Source: Glandiceps talaboti | Lineage: Eukaryota; Hemichordata; Enteropneusta; Spengelidae | DNA length: 64,000 nucleotides | Direction: 5' to 3' | Assembly (NCBI RefSeq): GCF_964340395.1 | Contig: NC_135560.1 | Coordinates: 17,010,098 to 17,074,097, forward strand | Shown here: positions 39,601 to 52,947 of the stretch, piece after piece | Layout: each line of letters begins with the position of its first letter | Position numbering within the stretch: the stretch's first letter is position 1 | Made by a program: the position numbers and the translations under genes | Notes under the pieces: model-generated | Seen by the model: only the letters and a program-made list of their open reading frames with translations | Database searches by the model: none | Told to the model about the DNA's origin: nothing

Positions 39601-42600
39601 CACACAGACAGTAGGTAAGCCAAAAGAAAATTTGAAGATGATGATCTCTATATGACGTGTATCTTATACATGTTTGTATTCGGTACGATGAAAGCAGCAT
39701 AGGTTGATATAGTTGAGGGGATACATGAATAGCCTCGAGTCATAGCATGCAGACGTTTGCGAGCTGTATCTTAGTATAATCCAATGAAATGTCTTTAACG
39801 TAGAATCGAGGTCAGTAGCTCTAAAAGTGTGTAAGACAGTAGACGTGGTTAAATATCAAGACCGATTCCTTTGAGAGATACCAAGGTGGCGGGTTGACAT
39901 ATTTTCAGTACCGTTATGTAGATCTATACAGACTTAGCAACAGCTGTGATACATCTTCGAAAGGATACCTACGATTTATGCAGTTTAAAATGTCACCATT
40001 TCACTACATTAAAGGTTAGAGATGAACATGAAAGAAAACATCCATGTCTTCAATTTAAAAGATACAGTGTTCAGTACTATTGCAATAAAAAAGCAACAAC
40101 AACAATGACATTAGCCTGTAGGTCGTATGTCTTAGTACCTCACTCACTTTCCTATCACTCAATGTTAGTAGCGCGTAACTATATGCATATGATACGTTTC
40201 TATGTTATTTTTAAAAAACTGAAATGAAACCCACACGCGAAAACAAACTATGGTTGTGTTTGGTAACATTAAAATGTGCAATGTAATATACGATACAAGT
40301 AATGACCTAAGTAAAATTACTCTTCCATTTAATATTGAGCTTTGCATTCATGATTATATACGAGTTTGACACATTTTGTGACCTTATTTGTAATTAATTG
40401 CTGTTATGAAGACCATTTATGGCGTGTTATACATAAATCGTCATACATTTCTTGTCAATTTCGACACCAACTATCATAAAGTTTACTTCATGTTCATACT
40501 GTTTGATCTTGTATAATCACACTAAATAGGTATTGCAAGAGAGAAAAAGAGGATATCAAAACTGGAAGAAACGTGTTGCCAGCCATGGTTTGTTATTGAT
40601 TGCCGTTTTATAGGCCTGAAAATCCATTTCCTCCTACATGAATACCAATTGACTTCAAACAGTAAGCTTTGTAATTCCATGCCCAGTACGTGTGTTAGGT
40701 GTTTGTGATACGGTTCGGTCTTTCTGTCTTCTCGCATTCATGTGAATTTATAAACTGAGCCATGTTAGGTTTCTACTTGTATACGATATAATAACTTACG
40801 CTGTTTTGGAAAGGTGTTTGTTCACAAAGTGATAAAGTTTATCATGCATCGTACGTTGAACAGTTAACCTATACCTTTGTTTCATTCCTACCGTCCTTGG
40901 GAGCATTAATCTGCCATATCAATGACTATGTAGTCGTAGTAAGCTTTGAGAGGCATTCACATGAACGTTATATGCGTGTGCCTGTGTTGGTACTTATCAG
41001 ATCGCGTGCGTAGAAGGAGTATTTAATTGTTGCGATGGGAGATGGACAACATACATATAATACACGTTGGAAGTAAAGTAGTGTTGTCATACTGCGGATT
41101 TAAGAGCTAATTATTAGAATGTTACTTTTATAATTTACATAAGAATTGCCTCATATTTAAAATAAGTTCAAGCGACATTCGAAATACATTGTATCCTTTC
41201 AAACCTTTCGCCATGAAAGTTATATTTTTTTCTGTAGAATGATAACGATGTTGTAGTCTATGTAGAATGTCATGGAGAGTAGATAGACTCATCGATTTAT
41301 AGGACATGTCGTCTGACCTGTGTCATGTGACCTGTGACCTATGATGTCCATCGTCATTTTCACATGGCACCGAAATATATCGGATGATAATGAGTCTTCA
41401 AATCGAAGAATAACATCTTTGATAAAGGTAAACTTTGCTCCATTGAGAAAAGGATGACATGCAATTACCACTGTCGTTTCGTAATGATTGTTCCATAAGC
41501 GATTCGTCTCATTCTATCGATGCCTTTGTAAAATACAAACTATAGGACCCTCGATGCCTAATAATACATAAAACCGTATATTAATCACAGGGTTAAGTAG
41601 GCATTCAGGATACCCCTAAGACATTGTTCACCAAATATTACGTAGGTTATATTGATTGCATATAATGCGTTATGTTCCCTTGTGTATTTCCTGTGAATAA
41701 AGTTACGAGTGTTGCGTTTATCAGCAATATTTCCACATGTTCAAGGTTTGAACATGGCACTGGTAATGTTGACTTATTACAGAACCAGACGTTTTCCTAT
41801 AAATTGAGACTCCTGCACCAGCCTTTTGATATATTGAACTGTTATATTGCCTGCCATGCAGTTATTCGTATTAAGCACTGCAGTTGAACTGAAATCACGT
41901 TTGTTTCCGGGTCTATCTATTTCGTTTGGCATTAATTTGCACTGGTATCCGACACACTATCACTCACAAACCATTCTTGTTAACTCGACAAATTATCTGC
42001 TCATGGTTTATAATCTCTACGTCGGATGTATATATTACACCTTGCAGACGTACGGAGTATGATTATCCTTTGATCGTGAAGTAAAGATGCGATTAAAGTG
42101 GACACCACTTACTCTACTATGCTATGAAATGGGGCAAGGCATTTTGTGATGACACCTGCGAATACTTGTTATTTCTCCTTCAATAATTTATTATTATCAA
42201 AATTATTATTATATAAGATTTATTTAATCTTTATTATTTCTTTATTTATTTGTGTATATATGTGTATATCATAATATAAACATTTATTGATTCTGTGCGT
42301 TTTCTTCTGGGCTAAAATTAATAAAATCAGAAGGAAGCTTTCAAAATAGGTTTAGAGTCTTACAAATGCTTATTGCAGTATTTTAATGTGGATTGGAGAT
42401 ATATTGTACATATATATCAACGTCTGGTGTAAATTCATACATGAATATTATACCCGTATATATCCTATATGTGTTGTTTTCATGCTTATATTATTACGTT
42501 GTACCCGTATAAGCTAATATCCACTATTTTAATGTTTTCACTCGATTGTATACCATACACATGTGTTCAAATACTCCATTGTTAAGTAGCTGGATCTTGA

Positions 42601-44342
42601 TTGCATAATTCTATCAATTCAATATGGTGTACAAAACAGATCTTTTAACTACAGGTTAGAGTATTGACACAACACCATAAGTAAAGCTGTATGTAAGGCT
42701 GGCTCTGTAATCATTTACCTAATAAGTATATTGTTCCTCAGATGTGTGATAACCTAGGACATGGTTTGCAATCATCCGTCATTATTGAAAGTATGAAGCA
42801 TTCTGTGAACATCAGTAAGGATATGTAAACTCTTGACAGAAATAAAAGTAACACTAATCCTACTCACAACTAGGCAAGAGAAGTGTAATAAAACTTTGTA
42901 AAAATAAACACATTCAAATAACACAAGATTCATGTTGGACAAAAATGAATATATAACATCATGCGTTTGTGGGGCCAATGCCCGTTCGGTCTCATTTAAG
43001 TGAACATTACAAATAACAACTACGAAAATCTATTGCATTACCATATAAATTGTGTAGCAAGAGCTATTAAAAAGCCAAAAATTGTTGGGTCAGTGTTCGA
43101 CTAGTTATAGCAAGTGTGCAATGTAGACTAATGTGCAATCTGTTGTACACTTCGATCAGTCATGAAACATGATTATTAAATCGAATACGAGAAGCTTACA
43201 TGCCGCTCGTTTTAAATTAAACCTCATTCCAATCGGTTTTGGATAGCGGATTATAGGTTACCTGCAGTCGTTGGGTCTACACAACTGTATACACTTGAGA
43301 AATAAGTGTAAAAACTCTAAATTGCAAAACATGAAAATGTTGGAAAATGGTCATGTGTAGTTTATAAAAGTTTATGGATCTGCACTCTGCCACGCCTTCG
43401 TGTCACTTTTCTGCTACCACTCATGAGTAAAACTCATTACGGCACCGTCCAAAACGCAGCGCCTAGCCGCTGGCTTGCGACTCGGGAATGCATTAATTTT
43501 AAAACGAAATTGAGCCGTACTTATGACAGACGCCCCCAGCGCCTATTAAGTTTGGCGTTTGCCAAGCTAAGATGTCCATTTTCCCGTAGGTATTATTGAA
43601 TTGTGCAAATACAGTAGTCGATATCCAACATGCAAAGGTATACATCAATTGACTATTTTGCTAGGAGAACGGTTTCGACCATACATTTCGTTGCTAAAAA
43701 CATCAGAATTTCTCGTATGGTCGTCATAACTGAAAAAAAAATATTTTACATGTTCGATTATTTAATGATATGTGTAATCTGTGATAAATCACCTTTTGGT
43801 ATATATGTGGGGTTTTTTTAACTAGTGTACATCATGCTATATCGCATTGAGAGGTCAGGGTTGTCAATGTATGTAGGGCGATAAGTCGTCACTCGGTATA
43901 TTGACGTAGTATGGTCACACTTCTGCAGACAGGATGCTTACCTGTGGTTACCAAATGGCTTAATTACCATTACAACTAAAATGGTGTTGGTTTGGTATGT
44001 TATCATGGGACATTACGTTGTTGACACAGAGATAGATGAACAGTGATAAGTATCGCTATTCTTTCACAGTGCAGTAAAACATGCTTCTAATGAAAACATT
44101 GCACATGTACCTGATGATTTTAATGGCTTCAGTTGTTTATTTTCCAACTCTCTGATAATCAATATATCAACTTGACTACTGCTACATCCCCACTGTGCCC
44201 AACACCTATGTAATTATTGTTTCTTTTGCATTAGACGTTGTCTGAGTGTGTGTAAAAATGTCATTTTACATGTTGAGTGAAACACCAAACCAACATAATT
44301 TTAATTGTACGTATCAATAAAAAAGGTCACTTTTGCTTTTGC

Positions 44343-44390
<48 letters not shown>

Positions 44391-45129
44391 CGTTGTCGTT
44401 GATGGGAAATGGTCGGCCTTTCATCTGCATTATATCTCTTGAGATTTGTAAGTTTACTTATATCTTGCAGGCTAAACCTTTTCGAAGTATTGTTGTTCAA
44501 TCATTATAAGACCATTTCAAACTTATTGTAGAAAAAAGACGCCACATTTGACAGGAAGGGAGAGATAAAAGTCTTTTTCAGTAGCACTATCAACGCCTTC
44601 CTTGGTTTATGGATATTAAGAATGAAGAGCCAGACATTTTATTTCAACTGCCTCAGGCTGGTATAAAAAACCTGAGAAAGTGCATGTTTATGAGTGGGTG
44701 TCTATGTGTAGGTCATCTAATGACACGTACAGAGTGTATGTTATCACACAATTGCTTTTCATCGAAGCTAAACTAAAAATGAGTGTGCCTGGGGGAAAAT
44801 ATTTGTACACAATGCAGCCATTTGCAATGTTTAAGCCTTGTTCTTTTGTATGTATAGTACACAAATTAAATACACACTAATTTACGACTCTAGACTTTCT
44901 TACCATATAAACCCTTTGGGAATGGTTTTCAGTCTGTGTGACTCGAAAATACACCATGTACCGATCTGGAAATCGTACGTAACGTTACACACGTTGAAAA
45001 TTCGCTTCTTGCCTCCCTAATCTAGTATTATAACATCATCCTGCTCGCAAATCATAACTACGTTGACGATGTATTACCCGATAATGGTTTCAGTTATTTT
45101 TAGATGAGCGACATATGAATCTCACCTAC
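36612..45129 (-). other. GlyR-like intron 1 (proximal part)
   Basis: 8.5 kb between exon 2 and first exon 1a. It holds a two-copy 36-bp tandem repeat (37,846-37,918, sharing CGAATCTAGTATGTCA), a (GTT)n tract (44,342-44,400) and the left part of segmental copy A. Open frames at 38,516-38,839, 39,946-40,227 and 41,672-42,062 match no family I know and lack supported splice sites. Confidence 0.6.
44342..44400. repeat. (GTT)n microsatellite
   Basis: GTT/TTG trinucleotides, ending with two CGTTGT units. Confidence 0.95.
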
Positions 45130-45194
45130 CTCACAACTTGTAAAGATAGCAGTGAATTGGCAATCAATAGCACTTGAAAAATCAGAAAATGCAT
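45130..45194 (-). CDS. GlyR-like channel alternative first exon 1a (signal peptide)
   Basis: ATG at 45,194, 21 codons beginning MHFLIFQVLLIANSLLSLQ, then two bases AG before GTAGGTGAG. The hydrophobic stretch is a signal peptide. The AG end joins exon 2's leading G to make arginine, exactly as exon 1b does. It aligns with exon 1b (MHFL start, LIA core, S-QV end). No transcript evidence; it could be a silenced duplicate, but reading frame, start codon and donor are all intact. Confidence 0.72.
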
Positions 45195-45268
45195 GCCGAG
45201 GAATGATGTTTTCACGAGCTCGGCAAAAAACCAAAAATTCAATCCGACTTTTGTACTGAAATCCCGCA

Positions 45269-45276
45269 CTTTAAAG
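45269..45276 (-). promoter_or_regulatory. TATA-like CTTTAAAG upstream of exon 1a
   Basis: On the minus strand CTCTTTAAAG lies about 75 bp upstream of the 1a ATG, inside a block also conserved before exon 1b (GGCATTTG-CGT-A-GCTCTTTAAAG). Conservation between two otherwise diverged copies suggests a core promoter. The transcription start is not mapped. Confidence 0.4.
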
Positions 45277-46996
45277 AGCTTTACGTCAAATGCCAAACAA
45301 CCCTATGCTAATCACTACATTATACATATACCATATACGGTACAAGACAAGGAATAAGGGAGTGATGAAATTTGCATAGGTTCGGGTAAGACAGCTCATT
45401 ACATGTATTTGCCTACAGGAGGCATCTCTCCGTGTGTCTATCTTGTGTATAGTTTTAAAGTCCCCTGTGGCCATAAAGGTATTGGTTCGACTAACAGTTC
45501 ACTTACTTGGTTCGAATCCTTCTGAAAACAGCCAGTGCCAGTGAGAAAATTTGCTGTCAAGATTTAAGATTATTATAACTCACAAATTACTTATGGATAT
45601 CCATCTCACACAGCAAGAAAATGAAAAGGGAGATTTTGACTGCCATGCAATCTCATGGGAACTAGTACTATGCATTGTACAAAACCATTATTGATCAAAT
45701 TCTAAATCTTTTATCACAGTTTTTTAAATTTACATATATATATTTGTTGCAAGTTGACTTCATATGATTTTTCACTTCGTCGGGTTCTCATTTTGTGGGG
45801 AAATTATCGGGGGGGGGGGAGTTTGGCTATGATCTTCTAAATTGTAATCAACTAAGACCCGTCCCCCTATTATCGAACAAAATGTTGAGCTTATATAACT
45901 AACGAACTTATACATGCATATCAAATTCAAACATTTATTTCTCCAATCACCTCAGCAGTTCAAAATCAATACGTGCAATGAGCTCGAGATTAGTTTGATC
46001 TTGCAATTAAAAACAAAAACGTCAGTTAATGTTTGATGATGGCGTGTCTTGCGATAATACATCAATAGACCTATTTGGATCTTGAAAACAATAATAGCTG
46101 ATTTCATTTGAACCAGAGTCAATATATAATTTGGTAATAAAAGTCCTTGTTCAACTTATTAGTTCATTTACTTTTCTAAATACTCTTGGAAACAATCAGT
46201 GAGATTGTTGCAAACGCTAAATCGTTAAGATTAAGAATAAGTTCTCGTGTTACGTATATTTGACCGTACTCTCATTGGAATGCAGTGTGCATCGTACAAG
46301 ACCACTATTGGCCAAGCTCTTAACGTTTTATCACAGTGTTTTTATTTGCGCCTCGATTTCACATTTTCATCGGTTCTTTGTCTCGTGGTATAATACAATT
46401 GATGTCATTTTGTGAAACGAAACATCGAGGGAAAAGGTTAGATTAACTTCTGCTCAATTGTGTAGTAAACTAAGCCCAGTCCTTATATGATTTACTAGTA
46501 CATGGCAGTTCAGAATCAATATTATGTACAAACAGATCAATTTAATCTTGAACAAAAACGCAGTTGATATTGAATGACTCGCGTGTCCCAATGTACTTAT
46601 TGGGATATTGAAAACAAAAAGCTCATTTCATTTGAAGACAGAGTGAAAGATCCAAGAGATACATTAAAGGAACATCGTAAATATAAAATTGGTGACCTAG
46701 CAAGCACCTTTGTTTAATAAAACTGTGGGCCAAAGTACGGACAGGTTGCATAAGTAAGAATCTAGATCTGTACAAGTAATGTGTAGTAATGTAAGCGTAA
46801 TGTACTACTGGTAAATTTAGTTATTCGTTGGTGACAGAAATACGTAGTTACTCAAGGCCAGGAATATTAAGTGACACTAATTTGCCGACAAGGTTAATAA
46901 TGATCCTGGACACATCTCGCGATGTGAATAAACGCCCCCTCTCTAATATCAGTTATGTATTATTAAAACCAAAGACCACATTATTGATTGATTATG

Positions 46997-47174
<178 letters not shown>

Positions 47175-47243
47175 AATACAGCTCTACTTCTCAGTATTGA
47201 GCGCTTTTCCTTCAGTTTATGACTTACCTCTTACACTGAATTA

Positions 47244-47349
<106 letters not shown>

Positions 47350-47449
47350 TACTCGATCGTTTTGGAGAGCTTATCACAAGATGTTGTTAGGGTGAAGATA
47401 CACTTGACCTTGAATCAATACTAAAGACACAGTTTGACTTTCAACCCGC

Positions 47450-47720
47450 ACTAGCTGAAACTGGGGTATTATTTTTTTTTATCAGACAACCAGTAATATT
47501 CACTGAAAATTGTTAAAATATAAATAATTAGACAGTTAAAATGTTAATAAGAGGTTTTGAAATCCTGATTCATTGAGGGGGCGCTGATTTTTGGGTGCGG
47601 ACCAAAAATAAATTTAGTATTGGAAATATACACAAACGTGTTTACCCGCAGGTGGTCGATCCAATACTATGCAGGATGTGAGATATTCTGAATAACTTAA
47701 GTCATTATATCTACAAAATA
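47450..47720. mobile_element. Dispersed repeat copy (GGGGGCGCTG family)
   Basis: Second copy of the repeat at 33,410-33,760, with the same block order: ACTGGGGTATTATTTTTTTT, TTCATTGAGGGGGCGCTG, GTGCGGACCAAAAATAAATT, TTTACCCGCAGGT, TCATTATATCTAC. Confidence 0.55.
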
Positions 47721-48635
47721 GGTTTAAAAAATTCCGGTTGCTGCTTGCCTGTACAGCTTTCAACTCCGGAAACACTTGACCAGAAGTTAATTCTTCGTGC
47801 GTTGTATCCCAACTGCTAGTAGATAACAAACATTCGGTCGACCCGAAAGTTATCTTCAGAGTAATGAAAAAACAAAAACGACTAGTAACAGCTCCTGTAC
47901 GTGGCTTTTAACTTATCTTCCGTCGTACTGCTATGATGGCGTGTAATTTCTCTAACTGAAATCTATAAACGGTTGGTAAATGGGATTGACTTCAAGTTTT
48001 CAGGATGTCTTTGCGAACGGTGGTGGTACTGAGATCTTTTTGTCGTTTGGGGCAGGCATTGGAGAACTTAATACCACATGAAAGGGTTTTTTCACACACA
48101 GAGCTTAGACTTTCAGGGAGTTACTGTAAAACATCTATATTGTTACTTTCTGAGCAAACGTGTTTATAAAACGTCAAATTACAACAAGAGATATGGTACT
48201 GTTATTTTAATCACTGCTGCAGCAAAATGTGTATGTCATCGAACACATAGACGGCAGTTTTGAGCTCAATTATACATAATCTCCATTTCAATTCATCCAT
48301 TTGCCTTCCGCAATATCAACATTTCAAAACAACAAAGGACAAGTGCTAGTATTGAGTCAATATGTTTCATTCTTATTGTGGATGTGCGACTTACTCAACA
48401 GACAGCATGCTTACTTGTAGTTCCCAAATGAATTTTGAAAAGTATCACCATGGGGATATATAAGAACACACAATGCAGCCATAACCGCCATTTTTTGCTC
48501 CAGCTGATGTTGTTATTACATGTTTCCTCCGGTACATCTCGTGGGCGTCATACGAACTGACTTCTTGTAGTAGGGGAATTAGTGAAGTAAGTGTTGTGGT
48601 TCAATACACCATTTACTACTAAACTAGAGAGGCTA

Positions 48636-49265
48636 TAGGGGTTCTATTGGGTGGCACGATGTTTTTACATCTCACACGGCGTAATTGTTACAAATTACAC
48701 AAACAACTCACAGAGATTAATACACATGAATTGACAAATAAATAGTTTTGTGTTATTTATTAGTAGTATTTTTGAATTCTTAAAGAAACGCGCTACACTA
48801 CGTCTCGGCGCTTTGTACAACAAACTAACAACTAAAAATGAAAAAATAATCCAACAACTACGAAAACACAGAAAAAGAAATAAAATGTCTCCGAACAAAG
48901 GGCACAAATGATGTATAAAATTGTTGGTTAAATGTTCTTTCAAATGTGAAGGATGAAAATTCAGCTAGTAGATTAAAACAAATCACTCATTGAAATAGCA
49001 TCACACATTAAAATAGAGAGTCAACTGTCCTGCAGCAACCCTTGCAATTCAAAATCATTAAATTAGATGCTGTCTATAAATAAGATGCGTCTTCAACCCA
49101 CTTTTGAACATGTGAACAGTCTTGGAGCTACTTGTTTGAATTTTCCTAGTTTCATCAGACAGTAACATTGATTTTTGTTCATAGTGGGATATAATGTATA
49201 ATTTCTTTAGGCTTTCGGACAATCAGGCATCGTACTGCCTAATTGAAATTCCATAGTTACACTGG
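48636..49265. mobile_element. TIR element copy (CACTGATAGTGCGCATG family)
   Basis: The left end (GGTGGCACGATGTTTTTACA) and the reverse-complemented right end (TTTCAATTAGGCAGTACGAT) are the two terminal inverted repeats of the family seen at 50,866-51,215. The interior has a short LINE-like stretch on the minus strand (FKSGLKTHLIYRQ, about 49,060-49,120). Confidence 0.45.
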
Positions 49266-50422
49266 TCTTGTGGTAAGGGTTAAAGTTGACTTGATTGACA
49301 AGGAGAAAAGACCTTGTCAGTAGCAATGGTCATACGTTACTCTGGTTTATGGACACGGTGAATGCAGAGACAAAAATTTCATGGTGACAAATAACCCAGA
49401 CGACGACCTTAAATACCTTTTACTTAGGCTGGTACAACCTGATAAATTGTATGTTTCTGCACAGGTGTGTGTCGCGTAGGTCATCAAAGGAGACACATGG
49501 TCTCATAATTTAACAGAAGACAAGTCGTGTTAATACACATTGTCAATTGTTTTTCATAGTAGCTGAATACAAAAGTACATAGCCATTTCTTATTGTACCT
49601 GAGGGGGAAAAACTTTGTATACAATGGCAATGTAGCTCATTTCTATGTTTAAGCCTAGTTTCTTGTAGGTGTGGTTCGTAAATACACATCGATTTGCTGT
49701 TATAGGAGCTGCTTACCACATAAATCCTGGGGAAATAGTTGCCATCGAGTCGATGTTATTCGAAAATGCACGACAGTCACGACCCGTTCTGAAGATCTAA
49801 CGGCAACAACATATTAAAACCATAACCAAACAGGTAGAAAAGTCGCTACTTGCCCGCCCTCCAATCTAATAATATTGCACATGAAAGGAAGTATAGCAGC
49901 TGTGATCTAGTTTGGGGACTTTATTTTTGATGTTGACAAGGCTCCATATATATAATGTATTTGACACTCTGGCCTGTTACTATTTTGAACAATTAACACT
50001 CCAACAAGCTTAATGATAACAGAAATTTATCCTATTGATCATATAATATACGAATATCTCAAAATTGAATGGACAATATGATTCCTGTACAATTATACAA
50101 CTGATATTTCTGATCATTTTGCAATACTACAAAAAATGAATATTCTAGGACATTCCATGCGCAGGCATGTTAGAGTTGATCCTAACGGTGAAATATGGGC
50201 CCGGTGACATCAAGACAGCCCTTCAAAAGTTGTGCAATCCGCATGGTTCTCAACATACTTTAGATAGTTTCGTCTTGCCAAATATCACCGACATGGACTT
50301 GAGGGGAAGCATGTATTATAAATAGGTACTAGTCACATACACAAATAGTGTACGCGTTATTACTGGTAGCAAATGCGAAGCGTATACAACGCCATTAATC
50401 AAAAATAAATATGCATTTTCTT

Positions 50423-50423
<1 letters not shown>

Positions 50424-50483
<60 letters not shown>

Positions 50484-50540
50484 CATACATACATACATAC
50501 ATACATACATACATACATACATACATACACATACATACGT
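50424..50540. repeat. (CA)n then (ATAC)n array
   Basis: CA dinucleotides to about 50,482, then ATAC/CATA tetranucleotides. It lies in the copy-B-specific insert. Confidence 0.95.
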
Positions 50541-50865
50541 TAGAGAAGTCTCTAAGCACCCTTCCCCATCATACATTTCTACTATTTTTCTTGATACAGT
50601 GCAAACTTTATGTTCAGGATGATTTAACATGATACTCAATATTTCAATTGACATTTCATTATAATTTACATACCAGCGTCTTACAACGTTAGCCAAAGAC
50701 GTTGCGATGTTATCAAGTTGAGAGAACACATGTTTCTAAAGCCCCCCCCCCCCCCCCTCCGGTCTCTTTTAACAAGTGAGTTGACGCTCCGACACCCTGT
50801 AACGAATTTATCTTTCAATGTGCTCCATAGATCCAAAATGATAAAAAACGATATGGTGATATTAC

Positions 50866-51215
50866 CAAACCAGAAAGACTGGTTTCATTTAGGTGGCACT
50901 GTGTTGTTGGTTTTTACTACACAGCGTTTTGTTTTACAAATTACACACAAAATACAGACACTGATAGTGCGCATGCACATGAAATGCCGTGTTACAATTT
51001 AGTTCACTGTGAACACAAATAAAGAGTTTTGTGTTTGAATCTTTGTTTTACCCACTGTTGATTTGTATTCAATGAAATAAATGTATCTTTTATATGCTTT
51101 CGCGCTATCAGTGTCTGTATTTTGTTTCTTGTAATTTGTCAAACAAAAAAACTTCTGAGAGCTGTGAAAAACATCGTGCTGTCTAATTGAAACTCTATAG
51201 TCACTCTGCTTTGGT
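50866..51215. mobile_element. Foldback/TIR element, full copy
   Basis: The left arm (50,866 on: ACCAGAAAGACTGGTTTCAT ... GACACTGATAGTGCGCATG) and the reverse-complemented right arm (from 51,215: AGAGTGACTATAGAGTTTCA ... GACACTGATAGCGCGAAAGC) match over about 115 bp. The centre holds CACTGTGAACACAAATAAAG. Same family as 13,910-14,090 and 48,636-49,265. No transposase, so a non-autonomous element. Confidence 0.65.
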
Positions 51216-51250
51216 ACTTTAATGACGGAAGTGATTTGAATCCCACTTAC

Positions 51251-51309
51251 CTCAATACCTGTGAAGAAAACAGTAAAACGGCAATCAACACCACTTTCAG
51301 AAAATGCAT
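51251..51309 (-). CDS. GlyR-like channel alternative first exon 1b (signal peptide)
   Basis: ATG at 51,309, 19 codons MHFLKVVLIAVLLFSSQVL, then AG before the donor GTAAGTGGG. A lysine followed by a hydrophobic core and small residues (FSSQ) makes a good signal peptide, cleaved before the charged exon 2 segment. The donor is closer to consensus than that of exon 1a, so this is the likelier main start. Joining to exon 2 is inferred from phase and family architecture. Confidence 0.78.
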
Positions 51310-51362
51310 GGCGATTAAAGATGTTTTCACGACGATTACAACGCCAGAACTGAACTCTTGGA

Positions 51363-51370
51363 CTTTAAAG
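51363..51370 (-). promoter_or_regulatory. TATA-like CTTTAAAG upstream of exon 1b
   Basis: Counterpart of the element before exon 1a, about 55 bp upstream of the ATG, within the conserved block GGCATTTGGCGTGACGCTCT then TTAAAG on the minus strand. Confidence 0.4.
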
Positions 51371-51985
51371 AGCGTCACGCCAAATGCCAAATGAACCCTA
51401 ACCAACACCTCAAATGCCATATATTAGGGGTAGGGGAGTGATGACATTTGGATAAGTAGGGGTATATGCAATTCATTATTTGGGCTACAAAAACAATTTA
51501 TCACCATGAGGCTACAGTAAGTAAATCAACCAATCAAATGTGTCGAATTTGTATATATCAAAAAATACATTGACGTGCATATGTCCCATATGATATGTCA
51601 CATATTTGTGCCAGATCTGAAAGAAATCAAGATATTGCATGTCCGAGAATTAGAAATGACGTATTAGGACGCACGATCAGACATACGGGTCGATGGAGCC
51701 CATCGCAATAGCCCCGCCTTCGGTGGAAGGGGGCGAGGGGTTAACAAAGAATGAAAGACCGTAAAGTAATTTATAGCAATGTCTTGAAATTGGTGACCCC
51801 AGTGAAAGTGTCTGTGTTTTATTACGAAGGGGTTCAAAGTACGAACAAGTTGTTTTGCGCAAGAGTCTGTAATGTGTAGTAAATTGCACCACCATGTTAT
51901 ACTTGATTAGTTATGTGTTGGTGACAAATGAACAAATACATAGTTACTCAAGTTTAATGCAAGGAATATCAATTTACACTAATTT

Positions 51986-52235
51986 GCAGACACGCTTACG
52001 GGGTATTTATTTACCATGAGCATGCACTGGTGATTAGGCAACTTGTCAAATTCACTGGCCACACGCTTACTGCAGACACGCTTACGGGGTATTTATTTAC
52101 CATGAGCATGCACTGGTGATTAGGCAACTTGTCAAATTCACTGGCCACACGCTTACTGCAGACACGCTTACGGGGTATTTATTTACCATGAGCATGCACT
52201 GGTGATTAGGCAACTTGTCAAATTCACTGGCCACA
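51986..52235. repeat. 86-bp tandem repeat, 2.9 copies
   Basis: Copies start at 51,986, 52,072 and 52,158 with GCAGACACGCTTACGGGGTA and appear identical over the full 86 bp; the third stops at GGCCACA. It lies exactly where the similarity between segmental copies A and B ends. Confidence 0.95.
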
Positions 52236-52941
52236 AGGTTTTATGTTAAGATAAACTCAGCAAATATAGCATACAGTCATTGCTTCAAATCTGTCTGCTC
52301 TGTTTTTGGTTATTATGATGTAAACAGTAACACCATGCACGCTACTATTACATTAACAAATGATACACTTGGTAGATTGTACATGTTTAAACAATCAAAC
52401 ACCCAACTTTCCAGTGGTCATGCAGACTCATGAAACACTACTGTCACAACAACCTCAAGACTGAGGTCAAGCTTTGCTATCTTTGTTGTGTTTACCTTAA
52501 CATTAAATTTTGATCACGGATTGAAGTATAATCTCTTTGAGTTTTGGGTTAGACAAAATATGTCTTCCCGTCTGGCAAAGAAACTAATGTCACTTCATCG
52601 ATTATTGTTGATTTTAGCTATAGACCATTATTGACTTTCCCTTGACTTTGATGTTAATCCCATAGCATTAAATCAAGCAATACATTTACATCTCACATAA
52701 AACTACTAAAATCTGTCATTAATTACACCATAGTGGAGGGTCTATGATTACACAAGAGGTCACAGTTAATGCCTGATGTAACACTATGTAGTGTAAAGAC
52801 AAAATAATAAACTTATCAGGGTGTTTCTATAATCCATGATAATCATTTGGACAACCGATATTTCTTTACTTTGTAGATATACAATCAGAGGGACATAACA
52901 AAAGCCAATAATCATCATATTTTACTATACATTTTCACAGA

Positions 52942-52947
52942 TTTATT
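52942..52947 (-). promoter_or_regulatory. Poly(A) signal AATAAA, sulfotransferase-like copy 1
   Basis: AATAAA on the minus strand about 400 bp after the stop codon, in a block conserved at the same place after copy 2. Confidence 0.45.

Larger units (their letters stand above)
44540..46900. repeat. Segmental duplication copy A (contains first exon 1a)
   Basis: Scattered but collinear similarity to 49,285-51,990. Examples: TTTATGGATATTAAGAATG / TTTATGGACACGGTGAATG; AGGTCATCTAATGACACGTAC / AGGTCATCAAAGGAGACACATG; CTTGCCTCCCTAATCTA / CTTGCCCGCCCTCCAATCTA; the exon itself; the proximal promoter; and GGTGACAGAAATACGTAGTTACTCAAG / GGTGACAAATGAACAAATACATAGTTACTCAAG (short blocks only). It is diverged enough to be old. 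An internal tandem duplication (about 45,590-46,160 and 46,230-46,660) is specific to this copy. Confidence 0.7.
49285..51990. repeat. Segmental duplication copy B (contains first exon 1b)
   Basis: Collinear partner of copy A, expanded by an insert of about 1.35 kb between 49,880 and 51,210. Similarity resumes just before exon 1b and runs through its promoter (GGACTTTAAAGAGCGTCACG) to about 51,990. Confidence 0.7.

Noticed and set aside
41672-42062. Overlapping plus-strand frames with FEHGTGNVDLLQNQTFSYKL
   Set aside because: Composition looks somewhat like an extracellular domain exon, but there is no neighbouring exon, and orientation is opposite to the surrounding gene.
45480-45535. GGTTCGAATCC, a perfect tRNA B-box-like sequence, near 45,511
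   Set aside because: The flanking bases do not form a T stem, and no acceptor or anticodon stem can be drawn. At most a SINE relic.
49030-49150. Possible separate LINE fragment (FKSGLKTHLIYRQ on the minus strand)
   Set aside because: Too short for an independent call; noted under the surrounding TIR element.
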